From: Pseudorasbora parva
Lineage: Eukaryota > Chordata > Actinopteri > Cypriniformes > Gobionidae
Length of the DNA: 64,000 nucleotides
Reading direction: 5' to 3'
NCBI RefSeq assembly: GCF_024679245.1
Contig: NC_090182.1
Location: 35,611,047-35,675,046 of the forward strand
The position numbers and the translations under genes were made by a program. Below, piece by piece: positions 32,831 through 43,213 of the stretch (position 1 is its first letter; each line of letters starts with the position of its first letter). Under the pieces are notes generated by a model, which was given only the letters and a program-made list of their open reading frames with translations, searched no databases and was not told the DNA's origin.

Positions 32831-33349
32831 ATTTAGATATGAATAAAATGACAGGTCATGCATAGATAATTTTGTGTCTCTGAATTTAAATCTTGATGTA
32901 TTCACATCAAGTTTCTATGTAAATACACTTGCCCGTGACCTCAAGAAGCGCGCTATTAACCGAGGTGAGAGAAAGCTATTTTTAGCTTCCCTGTTAACTT
33001 GCCCGCCCCCCGCGCAGGTAACGCCGGTTCGAATCCCGTGCAGAGCAGGTCGACTAGGATTGTGAGACCTACTAAAAGTGCGGTGGAACAAAAATACATT
33101 TTATTAAAAGTGCAGGGGACACGTCTCCCCCGTCCCCCACGTAATTTACGCCCATGCTGCATACAGACTGTATCATGCTGGTGTAACACAGGTTAGAATC
33201 CTGCTATGTGAGAAACAGGAAGAAAAGAATATAATTTCTAAATAATTATAATTCTAACAAACCACAAAAAGAATAAATATAATGTTGCTTAGTCATTGCA
33301 GTTTAATATAATAATAAAATAAATAATAAAATGACTAAATGCTGAAATG

Positions 33350-33490
33350 ATATATTCAGTTCAAACTGCGACCGTGTGTGACGTCATGGAGACGAGACCC
33401 GGAAGCAGTGAGAAGCGCACACATTGCTGATCGCGAGCGAGTGAGAGAAAAAAGAAACGAGATCAATCTAAGGCAAATATCTAAATAATC
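33350..33490 (+). promoter_or_regulatory. Promoter-like GC-richer patch beside DIRS-B
   Basis: A TGACGTCA CRE palindrome at about 33379-33386, then a CCGGAAG ETS-type word at 33399-33405, in otherwise AT-rich DNA. No following coding exon was found before the DIRS element begins at 33679. Confidence 0.3.
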
Positions 33491-33678
33491 CTTTCTAATA
33501 TCTGAATAATATGCTATATATTATGTTGTATATATTATGTTGTAGACCTGTTATTTGATTATATTGGGTTTTTTTAGAAAAAGATTGTTGATATTTCCAC
33601 TGACGATCGCTGATTGAGAACTGCTGTAAAATCCAATGCTGGTGGTAAATGCACATGAAACCCCCCGGATTTGGTGAG

Positions 33679-33875
33679 TTCCCTTTATCCAGGAACTTCC
33701 CACTGCGTCGGAACGACGAAATGGGGATGCTCCCTAAGCATCAGCGACTCTGAAGTCTGAATAGAAACTAGACCAATCTGATTGGCGTGCGTGATGACGT
33801 CATTGTGACGGCGTACCCGGAAGTATAAAAGGGGAGCCGGCGCATAATGGCGGCAGTCTTTGCTCTTCAGCAGGC
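33679..33875 (+). repeat. DIRS-B left inverted terminal repeat
   Basis: The inverted partner of 38251-38430. Shared words include GCGTCGGAACGACGAAATGG, CTAAGCATCAGCGACTCTGA and GGGGAGCCGGCGCATAATGG. The outermost part (33679-33700) is unique to the left end and recurs only in the internal complementary region. Confidence 0.9.
33824..33830 (+). promoter_or_regulatory. TATA box of DIRS-B
   Basis: TATAAAA inside the left terminal repeat, 134 bp before the gag start. Being in the inverted repeat, it has a mirror copy in the right end (38297-38303) facing inward. Confidence 0.6.
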
Positions 33876-33963
33876 GGTCTGTGTTACATTGTCTGTCTAT
33901 TTACTGTTGTTCTGTCCAGTTGCGATTGAGTGTGTGTTTGAGTAGTTTAAAAAGAGTGAAAGT

Positions 33964-34856
33964 ATGGAAAGTGAGTTTAAGCAGTGTGTGCATCCTTGCC
34001 CTCGTTACATCTCGGGCTCGGATACACACATGCTTTGTGTGCAGTGTCTGGGTGTTCAGCACGCTCGGGCGGCTCTCGAGGGAGCCGCCTGTGAACATTG
34101 CGAGCAGCTGACACTCAGACTGCTCCGCTCTTGGCTGGCCCTGTTCGATGAGACCGGTCAGCCTCGTGAGCCCCGTGGTTCTGGACCCGCGGTCGCTGAG
34201 GCGGCTCGGCGTCGCAGATCATGGGGCTCACAGCGGGACTTGTCAGACACCTCGGCTTTGGTGGGCAAGGCTTAGGGCGGGCTGGTAGTTCCCTGCACAC
34301 CCTTTCCATTCTGCAGGCCTACCAGGCCGACCTCCTGAAAGAGTTGGACGAGGGGGAAGGTCCCTCTCCGGAGGACATTTTAGAGCTGCGGAAGGCCGCA
34401 GATTTGTCTCTCTGCATTACCAAGGAGACGGCCCGTGCCATCGGCCGCTCCTTAGCTGGTATGGTAACTGTGGAGAGGCATCTCTGGCTGAATTTGTCGG
34501 GGATAAAGGAGAAAGATAGATCTTTTCTCCTTGACTCCCCGATCTCGCCTTCTGGGTTGTTTGGGGATGCGGTTAACGCCGTGGTCTCACGACACCAGGA
34601 GGCGAAGAAACAGTCAGCGGCCTTCCAGCAATTCCTCCCTCGCCGCTCTAAACCAGGGAAGGCTGGCCCTAGCGGGCAGCCTCAGCCGTCTGCCAGCTCC
34701 TCGCATCGGCAGATGCAAAAGGAGAGCGTCGCCTCTAGAGCCCCTCCTCCGGGAGCCTGGCAACAGAGGCGGCACTCTCACCAGCAGCCATCCGCTCCTA
34801 AAGGCAATCTACGGAACGTCCTTCAGGCGCGGAAGGCTGCCGGGAAGAAGTCCTAG
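33964..34856 (+). pseudogene. DIRS-B gag-like ORF1, internally deleted
   Basis: The start frame (33964-34275) carries the cysteine motif at residues 8-46 (C-x3-C, C-x2-C, C-x2-C, as in CVHPC, CVQC, CEHC). A second frame (34221-34856) carries the conserved gag middle (LQAYQADLLKEL, ETARAIGRSLAGMV, VERHLWLNLSG, LFGDAVNAVV) and the basic, glutamine-rich tail. Compared with the 501-aa gag of DIRS-C, some 200 or more residues between the cysteine motif and the middle are missing, and the join changes frame. Its probable role is to bind and package element RNA. Confidence 0.7.
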
Positions 34857-37053
34857 CCGCGGCAGGGCTTCTAAGGGCGGTCCCTCCCACGAAGAGACAA
34901 CCGAGGTTGTTTCTTCGTGGCGCCCTGGGGAAATCAATGTGGTAATCCCGGCGCCTATGACGCTTCGGGCCACATCGATTTCCCCCGAACGCATGCTGCC
35001 CCAACCGCCTCTGGAAAGACCTGCGGTGGGACAGCTCGCGCGTCCGCACATAGAGACTCATTCCCAGCTTCTCCCTGCCGGTCAGCCGCTTCAGGGGGCT
35101 GGGGACGAGCCTCGTGTAACACCCGACGCCAGCCTCGAGAGGCTGGTTCCCTTAGTAGATTATCTCGGCGCATGGAAATGCCTTCCGAGTATTTCTACTT
35201 GGGTCCTGCGTACTGTAGAGACAGGTTACAGACTGCAGTTCGGTCACCCTCCTCCGAAATTCAGGGGGTTGAACTGGACTGCAGTGGTACCAGAGCAGGC
35301 TCGGGTAATGGAGCTAGAAGTAAAATCCTTACTGGCGAAGGAAGCCATAGAACAGGTTCCTCCGCTGGAAAGGGAGTCCGGGTTCTACAGCCGGTACTTT
35401 ATAGTTCCCAAAAAGGATGGGGGGTTACGTCCAATTCTAGATCTGCGGCATTTGAATCGGTCTCTAAGGAGGTTCAGATTCAAAATGCTCGCGATCCCCA
35501 CCATCGTGAGTCAGATCCAGTCCGAGGACTGGTTCGTCACGATAGATCTGAAGGACGCATATTTTCATATCCCCTTCATATCTGAAGGACCCATATTTTC
35601 ATTCATCCTTCCGTGTCACAGGAAGTACCTGAGGTTCGCTTTCGGGGGCGAAGCATACCAATATCAAGTACTTCCCTTCGGCCTAGCCCTCTCCCCACGC
35701 ACATTCACGAAATGCATGGATGCAGCTCTAGCTCCAATGAGGCTTCTGGGCATCCGTGTATTGAATTACATCGACGACTGGCTCATATTGGCCCAGTCGT
35801 ACGATATGGCAGTTCGGCATCGAGATGTCGTTCTGGCCCATATAAAGTGCTTGGGGCTGAGACTCAACACGAAGAAGAGCGTGTTGACGCCATCCCAGAG
35901 GATTACGTTCCTAGGGATAGTATGGGATTCGACTATGATGCGGGCACAATTGTCTCCCGCGCGAGTCGAGACCGTACGGGCGATGGTCTCGGGAATATGG
36001 CTAGGCCACAGCATCACTGTGAAGCACTTTCAGAGAGTGCTGGGGCACATGGCGGCAGCGTCCAACGTGATACCGTTCGGCCTGCTGCACATGAGACCCC
36101 TCCAGTGGTGGCTGAAAACCAAGGGGTTTTCCCCCAGAGGGAATCCGTTCCGTATGATCAGGGTAACGCGCAGATGCCTTCGTTCCCTAGTCATATGGAA
36201 GAAACCTTGGTTTCTGTCCCAGGGGCCAGTGTTGGGAGCGTCCCGTTGCCGGAGATCCGTTTCAACAGACGCCTCCCTCACTGGTTGGGGCGCGGTCATG
36301 GACGGCCGCTTTGCGAGGGGCTCGTGGGAGGGCCGTCATTCCTCCTAGTACATCAACTGCCTGGAGATGATGGCGGTCTACAAAGCTCTCAGGAGCTTTT
36401 TCCCGGACCTCCGCGGCCAACATGTCCTGGTACGGACAGACAATACGGCTGTCGTAACGTACCTCAATCACCAGGGAGGGTTGAGATCGCGCCCTCTATG
36501 CAGATTGGCGCATCTGATTCTCCTGTGGTCCCAAGGTAAACTGTTGTCCATCAGGGCAATATATGTCCCAGGGGTTCAAAATCAGGGAGCAGACATCCTG
36601 TCAAGGCAGGGGCTGAGGCCCGGGGAGTGGCGGCTCCACCCACAGGTGGTGGAGGCCATATGCGAGAGGTTCGGCCCAGTGAAAGTGGACCTGTTTGCGT
36701 CTCGAGAGACGTCCCACTGTCCACTGTGGTTTTCCCTCACGCATCCAGCCCCGCTGGGGTTGGATGCCATGGGGCAGACGTGGCCGAGGCTGCGTCTGAA
36801 CGCATTTCCCCCGATCGCTCTGCTCCCGGGAGTCCTGGAGAGGGTTCGTCAACAGAGGGTCAGCCTACTTCTGGTGGCGCCCCGTTGGCCGACCCGAGTT
36901 TGGTTCTCAGACATCATAGCTCTGCTGGCAGGTCACCCGTGGCAGATTCCTCTGAGGAGGGATCTCCTGTCTCAGGCGGCGGGCACAATATTTCACCCCC
37001 GACCAGAGATTTGGAACCTTTGGGTCTGGCCCCTGAAGGGGCCAGGTACCTAG
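34531..37053 (+). pseudogene. DIRS-B pol: reverse transcriptase, RNase H, methyltransferase-like
   Basis: One frame broken by a single TAG at 36346-36348. The first part (605 aa) has reverse transcriptase motifs: FIVPKKDGGLRPILDLRHLN, the DLKDAYFH aspartate motif, LPFGLALSPRTF and the NYIDDWLILAQ core. RNase H begins with STDASLTGWGAVMDG. The stop replaces what is tryptophan in DIRS-C (HWHINCLE there). After it RNase H continues with CLEMMAVYKAL, VRTDNTAVVTYLNHQGG and NQGADILSRQ. The last part (KVDLFASRETSHCPLW onward) is the methyltransferase-like region of DIRS pol. An imperfect 31-bp duplication follows the DLKDAYFH motif. Confidence 0.85.
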
Positions 37054-38050
37054 AGGCTGGCCTGTCGGCAGGGGTGGTAGAGACCCTACTCAGCTCCAGG
37101 GCTCCGTCTACTAGGAGACTGTACAGCCTCAAGTGGAATGTCTTTTCCACTTGGTGCGGAGAACGTGAGGTGGACCCAGTTAACTGCCCGGTGGCTTCAG
37201 TGCTGGAGTTCCTCCAAGATCGTTTCTCTGCGGGTCTGACCCCGTCCACACTCACGTGGCTGCCATTGCGGCTTTCCACACACCTCTGGGTGATGGGCCT
37301 TTGGGTAGGCACCAGCTGGTTGTACAGTTCCTCCGTGGGGCTCGGAGGATAAGGCCTGTGGCTCAGTCCAGAGTTCCTACATGGGACTTGGCAGTGGTTC
37401 TCGGAGGGTTGGCTGAGGCCCCCTTCGAGCCACTGGAGCTGGCAGAACCAAAACACCTGACTTTTAAAGTAGCTTTTCTTCTTGCTATTACCTCTCTTAG
37501 GAGAGTGGGTTATCTCCAGGCCTTGGCGGTAACGCCAACTTGCCTGGAGTTTGCCCCGGGTGGAGTAAAGGCTATTTTACATCCTAGGCCGGGTTACGTG
37601 CCTAAGGTCCCATCAAGGGTGGTCAGGTCACTGGTTCTGCAGGCATTTCATCCTCCGCCTTACGTGACGGCGGAAGAAGGGAGACTTCACCTACTCTGCC
37701 CGGTTAGGGCACTTAGAGTCTATTTGGAGAAGTCTGCACAATGGAGGAGATCTCAGCAGCTGTTAGTGTGTTTTGGTTCACCTAAGAAAGGGTTGCCTGC
37801 TTCTACTCAGACAATCAGTAATTGGATTGTCCAGGCAATAACCATGGCCTATCGGGTGCGCAGTTTGCCTTCACCCTTGGCCGTGAGGGCTCATTCCACC
37901 AGAGGCATGGACTCTTCAGTGGCCCTCCTTTCTGGGGTTCCCCTGCAGGATATCTGTGAGGCGGCTGGGTGGGCCACCCCGCACACCTTTATCAGATTTT
38001 ACAGCCTGGATCTCCCTGCGACGCCTGGTGCTAGGGTGCTCCAGTCCTAG
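36627..38050 (+). pseudogene. DIRS-B tyrosine recombinase, frameshifted
   Basis: The N-terminal, DNA-binding half is in the frame 36627-37352 (SSRAPSTRRLYSLKWNVFS, then EFLQDRFSAGLTPSTLT). The catalytic half is in 37256-38050. The switch is near 37250. The catalytic half has the first arginine in LRRVGYLQAL, the HSTR box (His and second Arg), GWATPHTFIRFYSL with the tryptophan and the nucleophile tyrosine. The aspartate of the usual RVGDL is tyrosine here. It would integrate the circular DNA copy by recombination instead of an integrase. The frameshift disables it. Confidence 0.85.
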
Positions 38051-38116
38051 TTGTGCCCGGTCTCCGGCTTCACACTAGGGCAGGCGCTACCCTCGGTGTG
38101 GCCTAGTGGGTACTCA

Positions 38117-38222
38117 TCCCCATTTCGTCGTTCCGACGCAGTGGGAAGTTCCCTCGATAAAGGGAACTGCTTGGGTTATGTATATAACCCTTGTTCCCTG
38201 AGAGGGAACGAGCACTGCGTCG
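38117..38222 (+). repeat. DIRS-B internal complementary region
   Basis: Bases 38117-38168 are the reverse complement of the left terminus (33679-33725). Bases 38186-38222 are the reverse complement of the right terminus (about 38415-38451). The two blocks lie next to each other 67 bp after the recombinase stop, as required for the proposed DIRS circle-forming replication. Confidence 0.9.
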
Positions 38223-38250
38223 CTTCGCCACACCTCGGCACGCCTGGAGC

Positions 38251-38452
38251 GCATGCTTCAGAGCAAAAAACTGCCGCCATTATGCGCCGGCTCCCCTTTT
38301 ATACTTCCGGGTACGCCGTCACAATGACGTCATCACACACGGCAATCGGATTGGTCTGGTTTCTATTCAGACTTCAGAGTCGCTGATGCTTAGGGAGCAT
38401 ACCCATTTCGTCGTTCCGACGCAGTGCTCGTTCCCTCTCAGGGAACAAGGGT
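38251..38452 (+). repeat. DIRS-B right inverted terminal repeat
   Basis: Inverted copy of the left repeat over about 175 bp with a few mismatches. The extra outer end TTCCCTCTCAGGGAACAAGG is found again only in the internal complementary region. Confidence 0.9.
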
Positions 38453-39576
38453 TAGATACATAACCCGAGCCGTTTTTAAGTAATATTTTTCACTTTACTA
38501 AAAACTGAATGTTGTTTATTGAGGGTTTTGAAGTGTTTCTAAAGTGTTTAAAGTGTGAAACAGTCACGGAAGAAATGTGAAAAGTGATAAAATATTCCAT
38601 TTAACCACTTAAATGTTATATGGTGCAAAATGACATATTCTGGTATGTTATACATGTCATGCCTAGAGGAAAAATTAGTATTTTAATACTATTTTCATAC
38701 ATATGGATGGTTGATTGATGAATGTAAAGCATGTATTGCGTTGTTCTAAAAGAAATAGTGTGTACATGTTTATGGTGCTTAAGACGCTGTTTGTGTGAAC
38801 AGGTCAGGTTTTTTAGTGAGATTGGAACGCTTTAACATCGAGATGGCGAGCCTACCCAACCCGAACCACAGTAACTTCTACTAAGCAGGTGGAATCCATT
38901 TTTCATTGCATACATTCTGATCGGAGGGATCAGACCTTTTCCTTGACGGTGATCATTTTTGCACTATTGACTGTCGCAATACAACATCAAGAGACTTTGC
39001 ACACACTAGCATATTTTTTGCACTTTGCGTGACAGCGAACATTTCAATTGAGGAGTTTTGATTTTTATATTTTTGAAGAATTTAATTGTTTTAAATTGTC
39101 TTGATTTGTGCAATTTATTTTCCTTATATTTTGTTTTAATTTGGGTTAATCATTTTTATGAGTGGGAATTAAAAGGAGTGAAAAGAACTAAAACCCCAAA
39201 ATAACAAAAGCTCTTATTAAACTAAAAGTCAGTGAATCTAAATATCTATAAACTAAAATTAGAAACTAAACAACTAAAATATAACAAAATACTAGAAGTA
39301 AATAGGAGAAAGCTATATAAATAGTGAGCAGAGCTCAAAAGATATCTAAAAGAACAACAAGGGATTAAAGAGAACAATTGTTTAATTTTATTTTTATTAT
39401 TTCATTGTTGTGATTGTGTTAAATTTGCTTTTATATATTTTTTGCACCAGTCAAAATACATACTTACTTTCATTGCCTGTGTCTTGAGTGCCTTGATTCT
39501 TTCCCTCCTGTAACCGAACCTAGACACTGGTCCAATATCAGGTGCTAAGAGCGACCTGTCACTGTAGCATAGCCAC
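38453..39576. other. Non-coding, no recognisable gene
   Basis: AT-rich. A possible retroelement leader-like patch at 38820-39010 and a TGTAACCGAACC word at 39510 could not be assigned. Confidence 0.4.
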
Positions 39577-40472
39577 TAGAGGAAGGATACCCGACCTGAG
39601 CCCGACGGGTTGGGCCGGTACCCGACGGGTTGGGCCGGGTTCGGACAGTTTAGAAATGACATTCGGGTTCGGGTCGGGCTCGGGTCACGTAAGCGTGATA
39701 AGGCATTGAACCTTTTAAATTTAAAACTGCTTATTATGCAAGTAGCCAACGGGCCTGTTTAACTTGATGCAATTGTTTGTTTTTGTGATTTAAAAAAAAT
39801 TAAAATATTACCCTTACATCCATCTTCCTGCATGCGGAAATTTGTTTATGTCGCAGTGACAACAACGCGCAACACGTGCGTGCATATATCCCGCGGCATC
39901 CTTGTCATTCCAGTGAGTGCAACTTCAGCGCTGCTGGTAGCAGGACAGCCTTGAAGCCATCCACAGATGATGCAACTTTTTCCGCATAAAACCTCGATTA
40001 GCCTAAACTTTGATGGATAGGTTATGTAAATAGATCCCATGTTGCAGTTTAGGAACCAAACAGTTTGAGAAAATTGGTAAGATGGCTTTCATTTCAATAA
40101 GCATTTCAATTGTGTTACGTTAATGTTTTGTTCTGTTAGCTTGGGCCATTTTTAGCAGACCTTTGCTCATTAAATTTCAGTTGGCTATTTGATTGGGCTC
40201 TGTGTAACGTTTGATGCCCCATTCGCGTGCTCATGCGTTCGTCTGTAAACATATCAGAATGCTTTCCTACAGTTACTTAATAAAAGCAGGCTTTCCACAC
40301 AAACAAACGTACGAGTCATTTGTATATGAGGAAATTGATTTTAACTGTCGGGCTCGGGTCGGGCTCGGACATAAATATTTTAATGCCTGTCGGGCTCGGG
40401 TCGGGTTCGGTTACTACTCTGTTGGACGTGGGCCGGGCTCGGACAGAAAAATGCGGCCCGATCCGCACTCCA
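39577..40472. mobile_element. hAT-like non-autonomous transposon with 8-bp TSD
   Basis: Starts TAGAGGAAGGATACCCGACC and ends GGCCCGATCCGCACTCCA. Flanked by perfect ATAGCCAC repeats (39569-39576 and 40473-40480). Both ends carry several CGGGCTCGGGTCGGG-type units, probably transposase-binding repeats. No transposase. Confidence 0.8.
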
Positions 40473-41884
40473 ATAGCCACCAAACTAAATTGTTACACTA
40501 GTCATAGATCTGCCTACATGAGGCTAAATGCAAACTAAAGCAGAAACATTCATACTTGTGGCCCATAATGAAACCATGTTGCCTCTTCTGAAGCAAGAAG
40601 CACGACTATATTGAGCTCCATTGGGACGTCTACATTTCAACTAAGTAAATGTTTGCTGTTAGCTTTTTTTTTCCTCAAGTCCCAGCAGAGAAACCCGACA
40701 ACGTACAAAATGTTGAATGTGTTTTTGTTTCAGTTACACTAAGCTGCACCTTGCAACAGCAATTTCGCAAATCTCGTCTGGCAGGTGTGATTAGTTACCT
40801 GTAAAATGGCATAATTAAAACAATGCTGAACAGTAATACAATTGTGTTTTGATAAGCTAAGGCGTGGAAAGGAAATAATGCATCATTAGCATGAAAGGAA
40901 AGTGTATGAAGGTCATACCATGAAAAAATCGTTTTTTCCTTGATCTCTAATATAGACTACATTAGCAGATGATAGCCTATTTACATATCAATGGTATTCA
41001 GTAATTTGGCCCACCCAGTTATGCTGAGGCAATAAGGAGAAAATATTCCATCCATAAGAGTTTGTGTGTCATATTTCAGCATGGGTTGTTTCTTCAACCT
41101 GTCACAATGTAATGTAGGCTTTGAAAAGAGGCTGTTTGAAAAGATGGGGACGGAGAATGGACCTGATAGCAAAGCAGTGGCTTGTGACAAATGCTGCATT
41201 TTTTTCCAAGTCAGCTGTCGGATACTCCTACTTGATATCTTTGATTTAAAGGTGTTCCATTGCCTGACACTCGGAAAAAGATTTATGATTGGCAATATGA
41301 TCATTAGCAATGGAGCTATTCAACTATTGTTCAACAAACAAGTATCCTGGCAAATACTATGTAATGCTAACATTTGTTTTGCCAGTGTAACAGTGTAAAA
41401 GTGTAAGGTTTAAAACAACTGTCTCTGTTGAATAGGTTTTTATCACAATTTTTTTGTGATTTTTAATTATCGATTAGTACACTGTTTCCTGTATTAGGGC
41501 TTGAGTCATTAGTTCTGTCATTCAGTGTCTGCATGCATGTAGTCCTGAAAACAGAATTTTTGGAACGCATGTTGGAAGAAGTAGAAGATGAGTGTAAACG
41601 ATTTTTTCCGGTGTTGTAAAAATAATTTAAGGATAGTACTGATAACATGATCATTATTTTTTAACAAGAAATAGTTAAGGTGAATGGATATACAAACAAG
41701 TTTGCTGTTTAGGATTAGAACGAATTCAACCGAAGCACTCTTTGGGGTTGTGAATAATTATGTTACAGTTGATCATCTGTCAATCATCGTTTAAAAGCCG
41801 CCCTGATAATTTGATTGGTCCGTACAGCTCTGGTTCAAGCATATGGTGCCTTCACGTCCTCCTGGGATGTTCCTATTTTATTTG
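40473..41884. other. Non-coding, unique-looking sequence
   Basis: No gene or element ends recognised. The longest frames (about 110 aa near 41.0-41.4 kb on both strands) lack any motif. Confidence 0.45.
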
Positions 41885-42350
41885 TTTGTTTATTATTTAT
41901 TTGACAGGGACCATGTGCAAGTACATTAACCTTACAAGAGAACAGATGCTTTACACCAGATTTAGCTGCAGCTAATTTCCATCCACAGTCCCTGGGCAGA
42001 TAAAACAATAAAATATATACCTAAACACCAATAACTCACTATCTATTTACAACCACATTTACATTCATACTTTAGCCTAAACCCTCCCTGTACATACTGT
42101 CTACAATAAATCTTTTAAAATTGCTACAGTAAAAACTCACTAATCATAAACATAATAAGTGCTGACAATTGATTTTCTAATAATACCTTTCTTACATTTT
42201 TGTCCCTCAGATCAGAGGATAATTTCAGTATATCTGGGAGATTATTCCATTCTTTATCAGCTTTAAATTAGAAGGATGTCTGTGCAAAGGCAGAGCTTCT
42301 TTTAGGTAATCTGCAATTATTTCAACTTGTGGACCTAGCCTCTTAAACTC
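41885..42350 (-). mobile_element. Non-LTR LINE 3' end, antisense
   Basis: On the minus strand a C-terminal reverse-transcriptase-ORF tail is readable (LPKRSSAFAQTSF, then ADKEWNNLPDILKLSSDL). The 3'UTR ends TGGTCCCTGTCAAATAAATA. The FKA..WN.LP pattern is typical of CR1/L2-type LINE ORF2 ends. Only the last few hundred bases are present. Confidence 0.6.
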
Positions 42351-42523
42351 TGTGGACCCTGTACAGGGTCCGGAATGACATTGTCATGTCTATACTTTCC
42401 ATTTTAAATGTCTGTGGAGGAGCTATGATGTCATATGTATCATTTAAAAGCTCAGTCTCTACTTTCTGGAGACATGCATCACTTTGGCATTTGTTTTACA
42501 GAAAGTAATGTATTTACACTAAA

Positions 42524-43213
42524 TTACACTGGTGCCATTTCCGCCTGGATTTGGCCTACCCAAATTGAAAAGCCTCCCATACACACATACAGTGGCAAAA
42601 TGTGGAAGAAGGTGACACAGGGAGTACCAGAACTGGGACCACCGGAACTGTAACCACCGAAAGTGGGTCCACCAGAACACAATTCACCAGAACATGGTCC
42701 ATCGGCACAGGGAGTACCGTAACTGGGACCACCGAAAGTGGGTCCACCGGAACACGAGCCACTGAAACAGGGACCACCGGAACTAGATCCACTGGAACTG
42801 CGACTACCGGACCTATCACGGAAGGAGCCCTCCTTCTCATTCACCTCACTCTCATCGGATGACTGGGGACCTAGCAGTCTGTGAGGATAAGTGGAGGAGG
42901 ACCAAGAGGAGGAAGACCACCCTTCCAAAACTCTTCTCCACTACCACAATTGTACATAAATCCCACAAATTCCTAAAATGATAAAATCCCCGAGCATTCC
43001 AACCTCCCAAGTGATAACAGACTCATTGAGGCCGTTGTTAAAGGTGTCCTTAAGTTCTGTGTTGCTGATGTTGAACTCCTCTGCTGCGAAGACAAACCGG
43101 TACTCAAACTCCTTCATGCTGGCTTCCTGCTGGCGGAGGGAGAGGAGCTTGCGCCGTCGTCCTGCCATCGGTGCAGCAGAGGGGCAGGGAGATGGGAAAA
43201 GGAAGCCTTCCAT
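42524..43213 (-). pseudogene. Retrotransposon gag fragment with pentapeptide repeat tail, antisense
   Basis: The frame 43213-42941 begins after a basic MAGRRRKL and has a gag-like helix set (EFNISNTELKDTFNNGL, then WEVGMLGDF). The second frame (42928-42524) holds about a dozen copies of a five-residue unit of the form S/F-G-G-P-C/T/S (residues about 45-105), then a hydrophobic end. The repeats correspond to a 15-bp minisatellite. Fish LTR-element gags often carry such low-complexity tails, so I read this as a gag remnant. The two frames are not continuous. Confidence 0.5.
42605..42815. repeat. 15-bp minisatellite (GGGACCACCGGAACT-like)
   Basis: About 13 imperfect 15-bp units, each a variant of GGGACCACCGGAACT on the plus strand. 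Confidence 0.8.

Larger units (their letters stand above)
33679..38452 (+). mobile_element. DIRS-like retrotransposon, nearly complete (DIRS-B)
   Basis: The plus-strand order is: terminus AGTTCCCTTT, left inverted terminal repeat with TATA box, gag, pol, tyrosine recombinase, internal complementary region, right inverted terminal repeat. This is the classical DIRS architecture, in which the internal complementary region carries the complements of both outer ends side by side. Genes are damaged: a gag deletion, one nonsense codon in pol and a frameshift in the recombinase. No target-site duplication is expected for this group. Confidence 0.9.

Noticed and set aside
31761..32865. Frames of 67-113 aa around 32 kb
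   Set aside because: They lie in the foldback element and in a dispersed repeat, and lack motifs.
33026..33036. GGTTCGAATCC, a perfect tRNA B-box
   Set aside because: No A-box at a proper distance and no cloverleaf can be drawn; at most a scrap of a tRNA-derived SINE.
34798..37456. Minus-strand frames and secondary plus frames across DIRS-B
   Set aside because: Shadows of pol and recombinase; only 36627-37352 was kept, as the N-terminal half of the recombinase.
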